In this document: piece by piece, positions 1-7,814 of the stretch
Layout: every line of letters starts with the position of its first letter
Position numbering within the stretch: the stretch's first letter is position 1
NCBI GenBank assembly: GCA_900545405.1
Contig: UQYT01000001.1
Coordinates: 1 to 64,000 of the forward strand
Source: an uncultured Eubacteriales bacterium
Lineage (GTDB): Bacteria > Bacillota > Clostridia > Oscillospirales > Oscillospiraceae
Direction of reading: 5' to 3'
DNA length: 64,000 bases
Notes under the pieces: generated by a model
The model's input: the letters and a program-made list of their open reading frames with translations, nothing else
What the model was told of the DNA's origin: nothing
The model's database searches: none
Made by a program: the position numbers and the translations under genes

Positions 1-59
1 ATCCAGCCCTCCGGCTGTATCGGTTGAGCAAAAGTCAGCGTGGGAATGGTGTGGTATCT

Positions 60-188
60 TTATCTAAGTGAAACCCCGGTCTCCCACTTGGATATGGACT
101 GGCGGGAGACGTCCAGCTCCGCGGCCAGGTCGCCCTGAGAGAGCCCATGCTCCGTCCGGAGCCGGTATATAGTTTCTGAAAGCGCCAT
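60..188 (-). pseudogene. Truncated XRE-family helix-turn-helix regulator
   Basis: The 42 codons read MALSETIYRLRTEHGLSQGD and continue to SRQSISKWETG, the canonical N-terminal helix-turn-helix of XRE regulators. The frame then stops at TAA, just where intact relatives continue with a proline-rich linker and further helices. An AGGAGGT lies about 10 nt before the ATG, so the original start is kept. None of the three frames after the stop resumes a recognisable XRE sequence in the remaining 60 bases, so the rest was deleted or lies outside the window. A functional mini-HTH cannot be excluded, but truncation is the simpler reading. Confidence 0.6.
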
Positions 189-294
189 GAACAGTTGTAC
201 CTCCTGGGTCATTATATCGCGAGTATACCCGCCGCGCCGCAGGAAGGTCAACCAAGCGGCCTTTAAAATTTAGCAACCGGCAGTTGCACAGCAT

Positions 295-332
295 AAAAAC
301 AGGGCAGGGCGCGCGAAAAACGCACCCTGCCT
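295..332 (-). terminator. Intrinsic terminator of the DUF3048-rarD operon
   Basis: On the minus strand a GC-rich stem (GGCAGGGTGCG pairing with CGCGCCCTGCC) is followed by CTGTTTTTA, directly after the rarD stop codon. Confidence 0.75.
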
Positions 333-336
333 CGCA

Positions 337-1236
337 TCATTTGGAGCCCGCGTGGTCCGGAAGGGCCTCCTTTTGCCGTTTGAAGCTGCCGGCCGTGAAG
401 ATGATGAGTCCGACGACGATGAAGCCGAACATGATGAGCTTGGAGGGCGTCGCGCTCTCGTTGAGGAAGAGTATGCCGCAGATGAAGGTGATGGTCGAGC
501 TGGTGTACTGCATGATGCCCACTACCTTGAAGGGCAGGTCGTTGACGACGTAGGTGTATAGTATCATCGGCGTCGCCGCGACTATGCCGGAGAGCACCAG
601 CAGCACGGAGCCGGAGAGGTCGATGGAGGCCATGCCGCCCTCGCCGCGGAAAAAGATGATAGACGCGATGATGGCAAAGGGCGTCAGCAGCGTCGTCTCC
701 ACGGCGATGCTGATTATCGGGTCGGAATTCGCGGCCTTCTTGACCGTGGCGTAGAGCGGCCAGGAGAAGGCGCAGAGCACCGCCACGATGGGGAAGGAGC
801 CGTACTGCACCGTGCTTATCAGCACGCCCAGCGTGGCCACGCCGACGGAGATGTACTCGAGCAGATGCCCGCGCTCGCGGAAGAGCACGAGGCCGATTAT
901 GAACATGACCATCGGGTTCATGTAGTAGCCGAGCGAGACGTCGAGCACGTGCCCGTTCATGACGGCCCAGTTGTAGAGCCCCCAGTCGGCGCAGATGAAC
1001 ACCGCGGCGGGCACGAGATATTTCATCAGCGCGCGGTTGCGGAAGGTGGCCAGCAGCTCCTTGAGGCGGCCGGTGCAGATGAGGAAGAGCCAGGTGAATA
1101 TCGCACTCATGACTATCCTGCCGCAGAGGACGAAGAGCGCGTCAAATTGCCCGAGCAGGTTCCAGTAGAGCGGCTGCAGACCCCAGATGAGGTAACACAG
1201 CAGCAGTGCAAGCAGGGATTTCTTTGTGCGTGACAA
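337..1236 (-). CDS. rarD: RarD-type EamA family drug/metabolite transporter
   Basis: A 299-residue polytopic membrane protein with about ten hydrophobic segments. The N-terminus LCYLIWGLQPLYWNLL is characteristic of RarD, a branch of the EamA/DMT superfamily whose substrate is not firmly established. The start is TTG at 1236, with a GAGGAGG ribosome binding site that overlaps the end of the upstream gene. Only 3 nt separate it from the DUF3048 lipoprotein gene, so the two are one transcription unit ending at the hairpin just downstream. The family assignment is firm; the substrate is unknown. Confidence 0.88.
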   Translation of the reverse strand: MSRTKKSLLALLLCYLIWGLQPLYWNLLGQFDALFVLCGRIVMSAIFTWLFLICTGRLKELLATFRNRALMKYLVPAAVFICADWGLYNWAVMNGHVLDVSLGYYMNPMVMFIIGLVLFRERGHLLEYISVGVATLGVLISTVQYGSFPIVAVLCAFSWPLYATVKKAANSDPIISIAVETTLLTPFAIIASIIFFRGEGGMASIDLSGSVLLVLSGIVAATPMILYTYVVNDLPFKVVGIMQYTSSTITFICGILFLNESATPSKLIMFGFIVVGLIIFTAGSFKRQKEALPDHAGSK

Positions 1237-1239
1237 GCC

Positions 1240-2337
1240 TTATTCCTCCTCTTTTACAAAGCTGACGGATGAGCCGTATCCCGGCCGGATGCCGACATAG
1301 GTCGTGCCTATGCCGAGGTCGAGCGGCGTGCCGTCCTTGAGGTAATAGTGGAAGGGCTCCGTGTTGCTCTCGCGCTCCCAGGTTATCTCGACGCACTTGC
1401 CGCCGCATACGAAGTAGCCCTCGCCCGTGCCCGTGGTGCGCACGGAGAGGCGGCCCGCGTCGTCGATGACGGAGACGTCAGTCGTGAGGAAGAGCAGATT
1501 CCTGAAGGTCATCTGCACGCCCGCGGCGTCGTCCACGTACTCGGAGCCGTATTCATAGGCGTAGTAGAGCCCGTTGTTGTCGTTATACTCAAAGCTGGTG
1601 GTCTTGAAGCTGTTGTAGCCTATCTCGGCATACGTCGCCTCGCCGGTGCACTGGTCGACGGCGTCCTCGGAGAAGGTGAGGCCGTAGTCATAGGCGCCGA
1701 CCTCGTGCGTGAGGGAGAAGCCCTCGTCCTCGGCGGCCTCTATCAGCTTGGCGCCGATGGAAAAGAGGCTGTGCTCGATGCCGTAGTGCATGCGGTCCGG
1801 GTCGCGGTAGAACGCGCCCTCGACATAGGTGCCGAGCACGCCGTCGAGGTGATCCACGTCGTAGCCGCTCATCTCGGTGTAGCTCTCCTGACTGCCGCCC
1901 GCGTGGATGACGATGGCGTCGTAGGAGATGCCGACGTCAGCGTAATAGGGTCGGATGCTGCGCAGACTGCCTATCTTCTCAACGTCGCTGATGTCCGTAA
2001 ATATGGCCATCATGCGCGTGACGCCGCCCTCGGCGGGTATCTCATAGATTATCTCGGCATTTGACACGCCGCACTGGGGCAGGGCCTGCTGGATGTTGTT
2101 AATCATTATTGCAAAGGGCCGGTTCGCGCTTATGTCCTCCTCCATCGGCTTGCCGCTGAGGGGGTTGACGTAGGGCAGGGGAGTGGGCGTCGGCTCCGGC
2201 GTGGCAGTGGGCGTGGGCGCGGGCGTGACGTCGGTGGTGGGGTCGGGCAGACCCGAGGCCTCGGGCGGCACGGTCCCGCAGGCGGCAAGGGAGAGGAGCA
2301 TGGCCGCAGCCAGGGCGGCGGAAAGCAGCTTTTTCAT
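1240..2337 (-). CDS. DUF3048 domain lipoprotein (YerB-like)
   Basis: 365 residues from the ATG at 2337, chosen because it begins a lipoprotein signal peptide (MKKLLSAALAAAMLLSLAAC, lipobox Cys20). A Pro/Thr-rich spacer follows, then the DUF3048 pattern: NPLSGKPM, RPFAIMINNIQQALPQCG, EIIYEIPAEGGVTRMMAIF and IGSLRSIRPYYADV. The family is common in Firmicutes as membrane-anchored extracytoplasmic proteins of unclear function, with B. subtilis YerB as a relative. It is first in the operon with rarD and is read from a strong promoter at 2373-2401. Confidence 0.9.
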   Translation of the reverse strand: MKKLLSAALAAAMLLSLAACGTVPPEASGLPDPTTDVTPAPTPTATPEPTPTPLPYVNPLSGKPMEEDISANRPFAIMINNIQQALPQCGVSNAEIIYEIPAEGGVTRMMAIFTDISDVEKIGSLRSIRPYYADVGISYDAIVIHAGGSQESYTEMSGYDVDHLDGVLGTYVEGAFYRDPDRMHYGIEHSLFSIGAKLIEAAEDEGFSLTHEVGAYDYGLTFSEDAVDQCTGEATYAEIGYNSFKTTSFEYNDNNGLYYAYEYGSEYVDDAAGVQMTFRNLLFLTTDVSVIDDAGRLSVRTTGTGEGYFVCGGKCVEITWERESNTEPFHYYLKDGTPLDLGIGTTYVGIRPGYGSSVSFVKEEE

Positions 2338-2372
2338 GTCAAGGACCTCGCATTGCTGAATATATGAAAACA

Positions 2373-2423
2373 ATAATACTCCGGCCCGGCCCCGTTGTCA
2401 AACACTCAGCAGCGTGGTAAAAT
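2373..2423. promoter_or_regulatory. Divergent sigma-A promoters sharing a -35 element
   Basis: Minus strand, for the DUF3048 gene: TTGACA (2401-2396), 17 nt, TATTAT (2378-2373). Plus strand, for the UPF0340 gene: TTGTCA (2395-2400), 17 nt, TAAAAT (2418-2423). The two -35 hexamers overlap by five of six bases. Confidence 0.8.
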
Positions 2424-2457
2424 ATAAATAATCAAAGCGAAATGGAGATGCTTAGTC

Positions 2458-3006
2458 ATGTACGATGAAATAAAAGAACAGGCCCGCGCCGCGATGCAGG
2501 AGCTGCTGGAGCTCGCCGCACCCAAGCCGGGCAGCCTCGTCGTGGTCGGCTGCTCCTCGAGCGAGATCATGGGCGCGCGCATAGGCAAGGGCAGCACCCC
2601 CGAGGCCGCCGAAGCCGTCGTGGACGCCATCTACCCGCTCATAGAGGAGCACGGGCTCTACCTCGCAGCCCAGTGCTGCGAGCACCTCAACCGCGCGCTG
2701 ATAGTTGAGCGCGAGGCGGCTGAGAAATTCGGCTACGAGCCGGTCTGCGTCATCCCCCAGCCGAAGGCGGGCGGCTCCTTTGCCACCGCCGTGTGGAAGC
2801 GCATGAAGGACCCGGTCCCCGTCGAGCACGTCCGCGCCTCCGCGGGCCTCGACATCGGCTGCACGCTCATAGGCATGCACCTCAAGGAAGTCGCCGTGCC
2901 GCTGCGCCTCTCCGTCAAGCACATCGGCGAGGCCTCGGTCAGCGCCGCGCGCACCCGCCCGAAGCTCATCGGCGGCGTCAGGGCCGTGTACCCCGACAAG
3001 GTCTGA
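2458..3006 (+). CDS. UPF0340 / TIGR01440 family protein (YwlG-like)
   Basis: 182 residues covering the whole UPF0340 family, whose biochemical role is unknown. Recognisable blocks are VVGCSSSEIMGARIGKGST, LAAQCCEHLNRALIVEREAA, VIPQPKAGGSFATA and the conserved ending RPKLIGGVRAVYPDKV. No signal peptide or membrane helix is visible, so it is cytoplasmic. It is a single-gene unit, from the promoter that shares a -35 box with the divergent DUF3048 gene to a bidirectional terminator it shares with secG. Confidence 0.9.
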   Translation: MYDEIKEQARAAMQELLELAAPKPGSLVVVGCSSSEIMGARIGKGSTPEAAEAVVDAIYPLIEEHGLYLAAQCCEHLNRALIVEREAAEKFGYEPVCVIPQPKAGGSFATAVWKRMKDPVPVEHVRASAGLDIGCTLIGMHLKEVAVPLRLSVKHIGEASVSAARTRPKLIGGVRAVYPDKV

Positions 3007-3018
3007 GGCAAAAGAAAA

Positions 3019-3047
3019 CCGCCGCACAAACCGTGCGGCGGCTTTTT
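3019..3047. terminator. Bidirectional terminator between UPF0340 gene and secG
   Basis: A 9-bp stem CCGCCGCAC / GTGCGGCGG with a 5-nt loop and T5 on the plus strand. The flanking A-rich run gives a U-tract on the minus strand, so it also serves secG. Confidence 0.85.
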
Positions 3048-3063
3048 GTTATTAAAGTGAAGC

Positions 3064-3291
3064 TCAAACGAAGTGCAGAGCGAGCGTCAGGACGACGAAG
3101 GCGAGACCGACCCACTTGGTGGCCTTTGCGAGCTTGGCGTCCATGGTCTTGGCCTTGCCCTTGGAGAGGAAGGTGTCCGCGCCGCCGGCGATGGCGCCGG
3201 AGAGGCCGGAACGCTTGCCGGACTGGAAGAGGACGATGACCGTAACAGTGAGGGCGGAGAGAAGCTGCAGAATCGTGAGAGCGATGTACAT
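3064..3291 (-). CDS. secG: Preprotein translocase subunit SecG
   Basis: 75 residues with two membrane helices (about 4-22 and 58-75) joined by the conserved loop VLFQSGKRSGLSGAIAGGAD and the FLSKGKAKTMD segment, all hallmarks of SecG. It stabilises and stimulates the SecYE channel with SecA in protein export. The length is normal for Firmicutes. It is monocistronic: a sigma-A promoter at 3346-3374 and a shared downstream terminator. Confidence 0.95.
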   Translation of the reverse strand: MYIALTILQLLSALTVTVIVLFQSGKRSGLSGAIAGGADTFLSKGKAKTMDAKLAKATKWVGLAFVVLTLALHFV

Positions 3292-3345
3292 TTAAATTCA
3301 ATCCTTTCGGTATCGTAAACACTTATCGCAAAAGTGTGCTTAGAT

Positions 3346-3374
3346 ACTATACCACACCATATAGCGGTTTTCAA
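3346..3374 (-). promoter_or_regulatory. secG promoter
   Basis: Minus strand TTGAAA (3374-3369), 17 nt, TATAGT (3351-3346), about 55 nt upstream of the secG start. Confidence 0.75.
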
Positions 3375-3407
3375 GCAGAATTTTTCCCAAATGCAAGGTT
3401 TTCTCAC

Positions 3408-3443
3408 AAAAAATGCTTCGCGCCCCGGTTTCGTCCGGGGCGC
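3408..3443 (-). terminator. Terminator of the small lipoprotein gene
   Basis: Minus-strand stem GCGCCCCGG / CCGGGGCGC (3443-3435 with 3428-3420), followed after a few bases by a run of T. Confidence 0.75.
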
Positions 3444-3450
3444 TGGCGTT

Positions 3451-3657
3451 TCAGGCGCTCGCAGAGGGCGCCGCTGAGGTCTCAGGCATGGTCGAGACGT
3501 TGACATCGACCGTGGGCACCGGCTTGGGTGTGGGGGTCATGTTGGTGGTGACGTCGGCGGGCTTATCGGTAATAACGCCGTCGTCAGTCCTGGCGCAGCC
3601 AGAGAGCACGCACACGAGCGCCGCAGCGCTCAGGAAACAGGCAAGCAGCTTCTTCAT
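3451..3657 (-). CDS. Small secreted lipoprotein, unknown function
   Basis: 68 residues from the ATG at 3657, where the signal peptide MKKLLACFLSAAALVCVLSGC begins (lipobox LSGC, Cys21). The mature part is only about 48 residues, low in complexity and rich in Thr, Pro and Val, with no recognised domain. A GGAGAT lies 7 nt upstream. It is flanked by its own terminator and by the divergent rubrerythrin gene. It may be a short cell-surface tether or a decayed lipoprotein; no function can be given. Confidence 0.65.
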   Translation of the reverse strand: MKKLLACFLSAAALVCVLSGCARTDDGVITDKPADVTTNMTPTPKPVPTVDVNVSTMPETSAAPSASA

Positions 3658-3790
3658 AGCGATCTCCTTCACAAAAAGTTTACGACCATATGATGCTCTT
3701 TTTCACGAAAATTATGTTGCAATTTTTAAAAAATCATATAATATAGGTGTGCACAGTTAGTGCTATAAAATACTAAGGAGGAATAATATA

Positions 3791-4330
3791 ATGGAGCTTA
3801 AGGACAGCAAGACCTATCAGAATCTCGCCACCGCCTTTGCCGGGGAGTCCCAGGCCCGCGTGAAATATGAGTTTTATGCCTCTCAGGCGAAGAAAGACGG
3901 CTACGAGCAGATCGCGGCCTTCTTCACCGAGACTTCCAATAACGAGAAGGAGCATGCCAAGCTCTGGTATAAGCACATGGCGGGCGGCAAGGTCGGCCCC
4001 ACCACCGAGAACCTGAAGCTCGCCGCCGCCGGCGAGAACTATGAGTGGACCGAGATGTACGCCGAGTTCGCCAAGACCGCGCACGAGGAGGGCTTTGAGG
4101 CCATCGCCAAGCAGATGGAGGGCGTCGCCGCCATCGAGAAGCAGCACGAGGAGCGCTATCGCGCCCTGCTCAAGAACATCGAGGACGCCCAGGTGTTCAC
4201 CCGCGTGGGCGAGCAGGTCTGGATCTGCCGCAACTGCGGCCACGTCCACGTCGGCCCCAGCGCCCCGGTCGTATGCCCCGTCTGCGCCCATCCCCAGGCC
4301 TACTTCGAGCTGCGCTGCCAGAATTATTAA
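3791..4330 (+). CDS. rbr: Rubrerythrin
   Basis: 179 residues. The N-terminal four-helix ferritin-like domain carries the diiron ligand motifs (GES at 18-20, NEKEH near 51-55, EKQHEERY). The C-terminal rubredoxin-like domain has two CxxC pairs, ICRNCGH and VCPVCAHPQAYF, which bind a mononuclear iron. Rubrerythrins reduce hydrogen peroxide with electrons from NAD(P)H-rubredoxin systems and protect anaerobes from oxidative stress. An optimal AAGGAGG ribosome binding site and a TATAAT element near 3737 point to high expression. A strong terminator follows. Confidence 0.96.
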   Translation: MELKDSKTYQNLATAFAGESQARVKYEFYASQAKKDGYEQIAAFFTETSNNEKEHAKLWYKHMAGGKVGPTTENLKLAAAGENYEWTEMYAEFAKTAHEEGFEAIAKQMEGVAAIEKQHEERYRALLKNIEDAQVFTRVGEQVWICRNCGHVHVGPSAPVVCPVCAHPQAYFELRCQNY

Positions 4331-4349
4331 TAACCGGCACAAATCAAAC

Positions 4350-4386
4350 CCCCCGGCATGGCGCTGGCCATGCCGGGGGTTTCTTT
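4350..4386. terminator. Strong terminator after rubrerythrin
   Basis: A perfect 13-bp stem CCCCCGGCATGGC (4350-4362) / GCCATGCCGGGGG (4367-4379), then TTTCTTTT. It probably also ends the convergent membrane-protein gene. Confidence 0.9.
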
Positions 4387-4889
4387 TACTCTGCGTCAAT
4401 GCGCCGCAGAACTATTTTTCCGTCGCTGTCATTGATAACGAGCTTGCCGCTCCCGGCCATGTGCCAGGAGCCGCCCGCGAGCATGACGGTACATCCGTCC
4501 ACATCCTCGGTGCAGATGTCGACCGCCGCGTTATAGTGCCCATAGGTGCCGAGCTCGACCTCGCGGTATTCGCCGTCCACGAGCATGCGCATGTCGTATT
4601 CATACCAGTCTGCGGGCCCGCTCGGCGTGTCCGAGATCTCAAGCACGATGGAGCCGTCGTCCGTTGACCAGATGGTGCCCGGCTGAGTCAGAACGAAGTG
4701 TGAGAGATCATACTTCACGCTGAACCCCGCAACAGACATTGCGGCCACGGTAACGAGCACCACTGCGCCGAAGAGGTGGATGTGCCGGAATCTTTTCAGT
4801 TTGCCCGCCCGGTGCAGCCCCATGAGGACGAGGCTGAGCACGAGAAAGGCAAGAAAGCCGAGCGCTATGAGTATGGGAATGATGAACAT
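4386..4889 (-). CDS. Hypothetical membrane-anchored protein
   Basis: 167 residues. There are two hydrophobic segments (about 2-24 and 40-58), then a roughly 105-residue Asp/Glu-rich, probably extracytoplasmic part with several Trp and Tyr. No domain is recognised. The gene lies 35 nt downstream of the CapA-like gene on the same strand and may be co-transcribed with it. The reading frame overlaps the rubrerythrin terminator by one base. Confidence 0.6.
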   Translation of the reverse strand: MFIIPILIALGFLAFLVLSLVLMGLHRAGKLKRFRHIHLFGAVVLVTVAAMSVAGFSVKYDLSHFVLTQPGTIWSTDDGSIVLEISDTPSGPADWYEYDMRMLVDGEYREVELGTYGHYNAAVDICTEDVDGCTVMLAGGSWHMAGSGKLVINDSDGKIVLRRIDAE

Positions 4890-4924
4890 ATCTCACCCTC
4901 CAGGCTCACGCGGCGCGCTGAGGC

Positions 4925-6289
4925 TCACTCCGCAGCGTCGGCGGGGGTCTCAGCAGCTGGGGTGGTCTCGGCGTCGGCGGTGTCGCCGGCGTCCTTGACG
5001 GCGGAGTCGAGGTCAGCGCCGAAGAACTCGTGCACGGCGTCCAGCGCGTCCTTCATGTCGCGGTAGACCTCGTCGGTGATGAAGTCCCAGGGACTGCCGG
5101 ACTCGTAGGAGTTGATGGCCGCGTGCAGGTCCACCATGCGGTAGTGCCAGCCGTAGTCGTTAATGCCGTAGTCGTAGAGGTCGGCCATGTAAATGGGCTT
5201 GTAGCTGACGTCGGAGATCCAGGTCTCGCCGGTGTCGGTGTCCTTGGTGAGCTGGATGTTCACGAGGGCGGAGATATCCGTGTACTCGTCGTTCTGGCAG
5301 GAGAGCATGTTGCCCAGGCTGTAGCAGATGAAGCCCGTGCGCTCGTTGCCGTCGGCGTCCTTGACGGTGCGCAGTTCCATGGGCTGGGGCACGCGGCAGT
5401 GGCCGCCGATGATGATGTCCGCGCCGTTTTCAAAGAGGAAGTCGGCGATCTCGTACTGCTGGTCGGTGGGCTGGGTGGCAAACTCCGTGCCCCAGGACAT
5501 GAATACGAACACGATGTCAGCGCCCGCCTCCTTCGCGGCGGCAAGGTCACCCTTCATGAGGTCGTAGTCGATCTCAGTCCCGCCGCTGAGGTAGTCCGTG
5601 GCGCAGACGCTGGCCGCGTACTCAAAGCCCGCGATGGGGACGTTGTTCGTGTCGCAGGTGTAGGCGAGGAAGGCGACGTTGATGCCGTTTATGTCGGCCA
5701 TGAAGCGGTTGCCGCTCGCGTCGCGCTCTTCCTGCGTGCGATAGGTGCCGACGTGGTCAAGGCCCGCGGCGTCAAGCGTGTCCAGCGTGTAGTCGATGCC
5801 GTCCTTGTAGGAGTCCACGCAGTGGCTGGTCGCCGTGTTCACAAGGTTGAAGCCGACCTCGGCGATGGACGCGGCCAGGTCGGTCGGGGACTTGAAGAGG
5901 GGATAGGCCGTGTAGTTGGTGCCCTCGGAGAAGGTGGTCACGAGGGAGCAGACGGAGTAGTCCGCGTTTGCAATGAAGTCCTTGAGTATGCCGAAAATGG
6001 GGACGTAGTCATAGCCCGTGTCGCCCGCGGCCTCGCCGTTCAGGCCCGTGTGCATGACGATGTCGCCGCCGACGGCGAGCGTGCTCGTGACGGTGTTTAC
6101 GTGCTCGGGAGTTTCGTCCGGCGTCTCCTCGGGCTCTTCCGAGGGGGCGGCCGTGTCGGCCACGACCGGCGGGGGAGTGACCTCCGTCTGCTCGGCGGGT
6201 TTAACAAGAGAGGCTATCACGATGGCGGCTATGACGAGCACGATCGCAGCCGCAATAGTGATGAGCACTATTTTGAGTTTTTTGTTCAT
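4925..6289 (-). CDS. CapA family protein (PGA_cap metallophosphoesterase fold)
   Basis: 454 residues. An N-terminal membrane anchor (about 5-30) and a Pro/Glu/Thr-rich spacer precede a CapA domain from about residue 75: STLAVGGDIVMHTGL, a NTATSHCVDSYKDG block, VFMSWGTEF and ADIIIGGHCRVPQPME. CapA-like proteins belong to the poly-gamma-glutamate capsule family with a calcineurin-like fold; the function of isolated members is unsettled. No capB or capC is nearby, so capsule synthesis should not be inferred. The C-terminal 50 residues are low-complexity Ala/Asp/Thr. It has a sigma-A promoter at 6333-6361. Confidence 0.85.
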   Translation of the reverse strand: MNKKLKIVLITIAAAIVLVIAAIVIASLVKPAEQTEVTPPPVVADTAAPSEEPEETPDETPEHVNTVTSTLAVGGDIVMHTGLNGEAAGDTGYDYVPIFGILKDFIANADYSVCSLVTTFSEGTNYTAYPLFKSPTDLAASIAEVGFNLVNTATSHCVDSYKDGIDYTLDTLDAAGLDHVGTYRTQEERDASGNRFMADINGINVAFLAYTCDTNNVPIAGFEYAASVCATDYLSGGTEIDYDLMKGDLAAAKEAGADIVFVFMSWGTEFATQPTDQQYEIADFLFENGADIIIGGHCRVPQPMELRTVKDADGNERTGFICYSLGNMLSCQNDEYTDISALVNIQLTKDTDTGETWISDVSYKPIYMADLYDYGINDYGWHYRMVDLHAAINSYESGSPWDFITDEVYRDMKDALDAVHEFFGADLDSAVKDAGDTADAETTPAAETPADAAE

Positions 6290-6332
6290 ATCAGACCTCC
6301 ATGCGCCATCCGGCGCGGTATACAGCTAAAAT

Positions 6333-6361
6333 ATGATAGCATATGGAGCCTTGAATTGCAA
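6333..6361 (-). promoter_or_regulatory. Promoter of the CapA-like gene
   Basis: Minus strand TTGCAA (6361-6356), 17 nt, TATCAT (6338-6333), with a GGAGG ribosome binding site further down before the ATG at 6289. Confidence 0.65.
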
Positions 6362-6376
6362 ATTTTTTGATATCCG

Positions 6377-6405
6377 TTGAAGAGCACGCCGCCGCGTGTT
6401 ACAAT
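6377..6405 (+). promoter_or_regulatory. rlmD promoter, transcript probably leaderless
   Basis: TTGAAG (6377-6382), 17 nt, TACAAT (6400-6405). The expected transcription start, 6-8 nt after the -10, falls on the ATG at 6412. No Shine-Dalgarno sequence precedes that ATG. Confidence 0.65.
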
Positions 6406-6411
6406 GCGCAC

Positions 6412-7767
6412 ATGGACGATTTGAAGAAAAACGAAATATACGAGGCCGCCATGACCGGCTTCACCTCCGAGGGCGCGGGCGTGTGCCGGATAAAGGGCCG
6501 CGCCGTGTTCGTGCCGCGCGCCCTGCCCGGCGAGACCTGGCGCGTGCGCATCGTGAAGGTCACAAAGACCGCTGTGTTCGGCAGGGGGGAGGAGCGCCTC
6601 ACCACCTCGCCCGAGCGCGTCGAGCCGGACTGCCCCAACTTCGGCCGCTGCGGCGGCTGCAACCTCATGCACATGAGCTACGAGTGCGAGCTGCAAATGA
6701 AGCTCGACCGCGTGAACGACGCGCTGCGCCGCATAGGCGGCACCGAGGTGCGCGCGGAGCGCATCCTGGGTTCGGAGCGCGTGGAGGGCTACCGTAACAA
6801 GGCCATCTATGCCGTCGGGGAGGGTGAAAACGGCCCCGTCGCGGGCTTTTACCGCACCGGCAGCCACGACATAATCCCCGCGCCGAACTGCCTGCTGCAA
6901 TCTGACGAGGCGTCAAAGTGCGCCGGGGCCGTCGTAGACTGGATGCGCACAAACGGCGTCAGCGCCTGGAACGGCCGCTCCGGCACCGTGCGGCACGTCT
7001 ACACCCGGCGCGCAAGGGACGGCACGGCGCTCTGCTGCGTCGTGACGGGCCGGAGACTGAGCCCGTCGCTCACGCGCTCGCTGACCGAAGCGCTGCGCAG
7101 CGCCTGCCCGGCGCTCACCGGCGTGGTGGAGTGCGTGAACCGCACGGAGGGCAATACGGTCCTCAGCGGCGACTTCCGCACGCTCTGGGGCTCCGGCACG
7201 CTGCGGGACCGGCTGTGCGGCTTTGAGTTCGAGCTCGCGCCCCAGGCGTTCTATCAGATAAACCCGCCCCAGGCCGAGCGGCTGTACGCCCAGGCGCTTG
7301 AGTACGCCCTGCCTGAGCGCGGCGGGACTGTGCTGGACCTCTACTGCGGCGCGGGCACGATAAGCCTGTGCCTCTCGCAGCGGGCCGAGCGCGTCATCGG
7401 CGCTGAGATAGTGCCAGAGGCCGTGGAAAACGCGCGCGCCAACGCGGAGAGGAACGGCGTTACCAACGCCGAATTCATCTGCGCCGACGCCGGCGAGGCC
7501 GCGAGGGAGTTCAAAGCCCGCGGCATAACGCCCGACGCCATAGTCGTGGACCCGCCCCGCAAGGGCATGGACGCCCCAGCCCTGGAGGCCATCGCCTCCA
7601 TGCAGCCCGACCGCCTGGTCTACGTCTCCTGCGACCCCGCCACCCTCTCCCGCGACATCTCCCGCCTCCGCCCCCTCGGCTACACCCCCGCCTCCGCCCT
7701 CGCCGTGGACATGTTCCCCCGAACAGCGCACGTGGAGACGGTGTGTTTGCTTTCCAAGCGCAATTAA
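6412..7767 (+). CDS. rlmD: 23S rRNA (uracil-C5)-methyltransferase, RlmD/RlmCD family
   Basis: 451 residues from the ATG at 6412. An N-terminal TRAM domain is followed by a 4Fe-4S cysteine set (CPNFGRCGGC and a later NCLL). The Rossmann methyltransferase domain has LDLYCGAGTISL for SAM binding, VVDPPRKGMD, and the catalytic-cysteine block VYVSCDPATLSRD. These enzymes make 5-methyluridine in 23S rRNA. The same frame stays open 45 nt upstream, but the promoter lies there and the homologous N-terminus begins at MDDLKKNE. The exact target uridine(s) cannot be told from the sequence. Confidence 0.92.
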   Translation: MDDLKKNEIYEAAMTGFTSEGAGVCRIKGRAVFVPRALPGETWRVRIVKVTKTAVFGRGEERLTTSPERVEPDCPNFGRCGGCNLMHMSYECELQMKLDRVNDALRRIGGTEVRAERILGSERVEGYRNKAIYAVGEGENGPVAGFYRTGSHDIIPAPNCLLQSDEASKCAGAVVDWMRTNGVSAWNGRSGTVRHVYTRRARDGTALCCVVTGRRLSPSLTRSLTEALRSACPALTGVVECVNRTEGNTVLSGDFRTLWGSGTLRDRLCGFEFELAPQAFYQINPPQAERLYAQALEYALPERGGTVLDLYCGAGTISLCLSQRAERVIGAEIVPEAVENARANAERNGVTNAEFICADAGEAAREFKARGITPDAIVVDPPRKGMDAPALEAIASMQPDRLVYVSCDPATLSRDISRLRPLGYTPASALAVDMFPRTAHVETVCLLSKRN

Positions 7768-7814
7768 TATTTAGCGTGCCTGAGAGGGCTGCTGCGAACA
7801 AAGGGGCTTAAACG

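Noticed and set aside
4925..6289. Poly-gamma-glutamate capsule locus
   Set aside because: Only a CapA-like gene is present; no capB, capC or capD is nearby.
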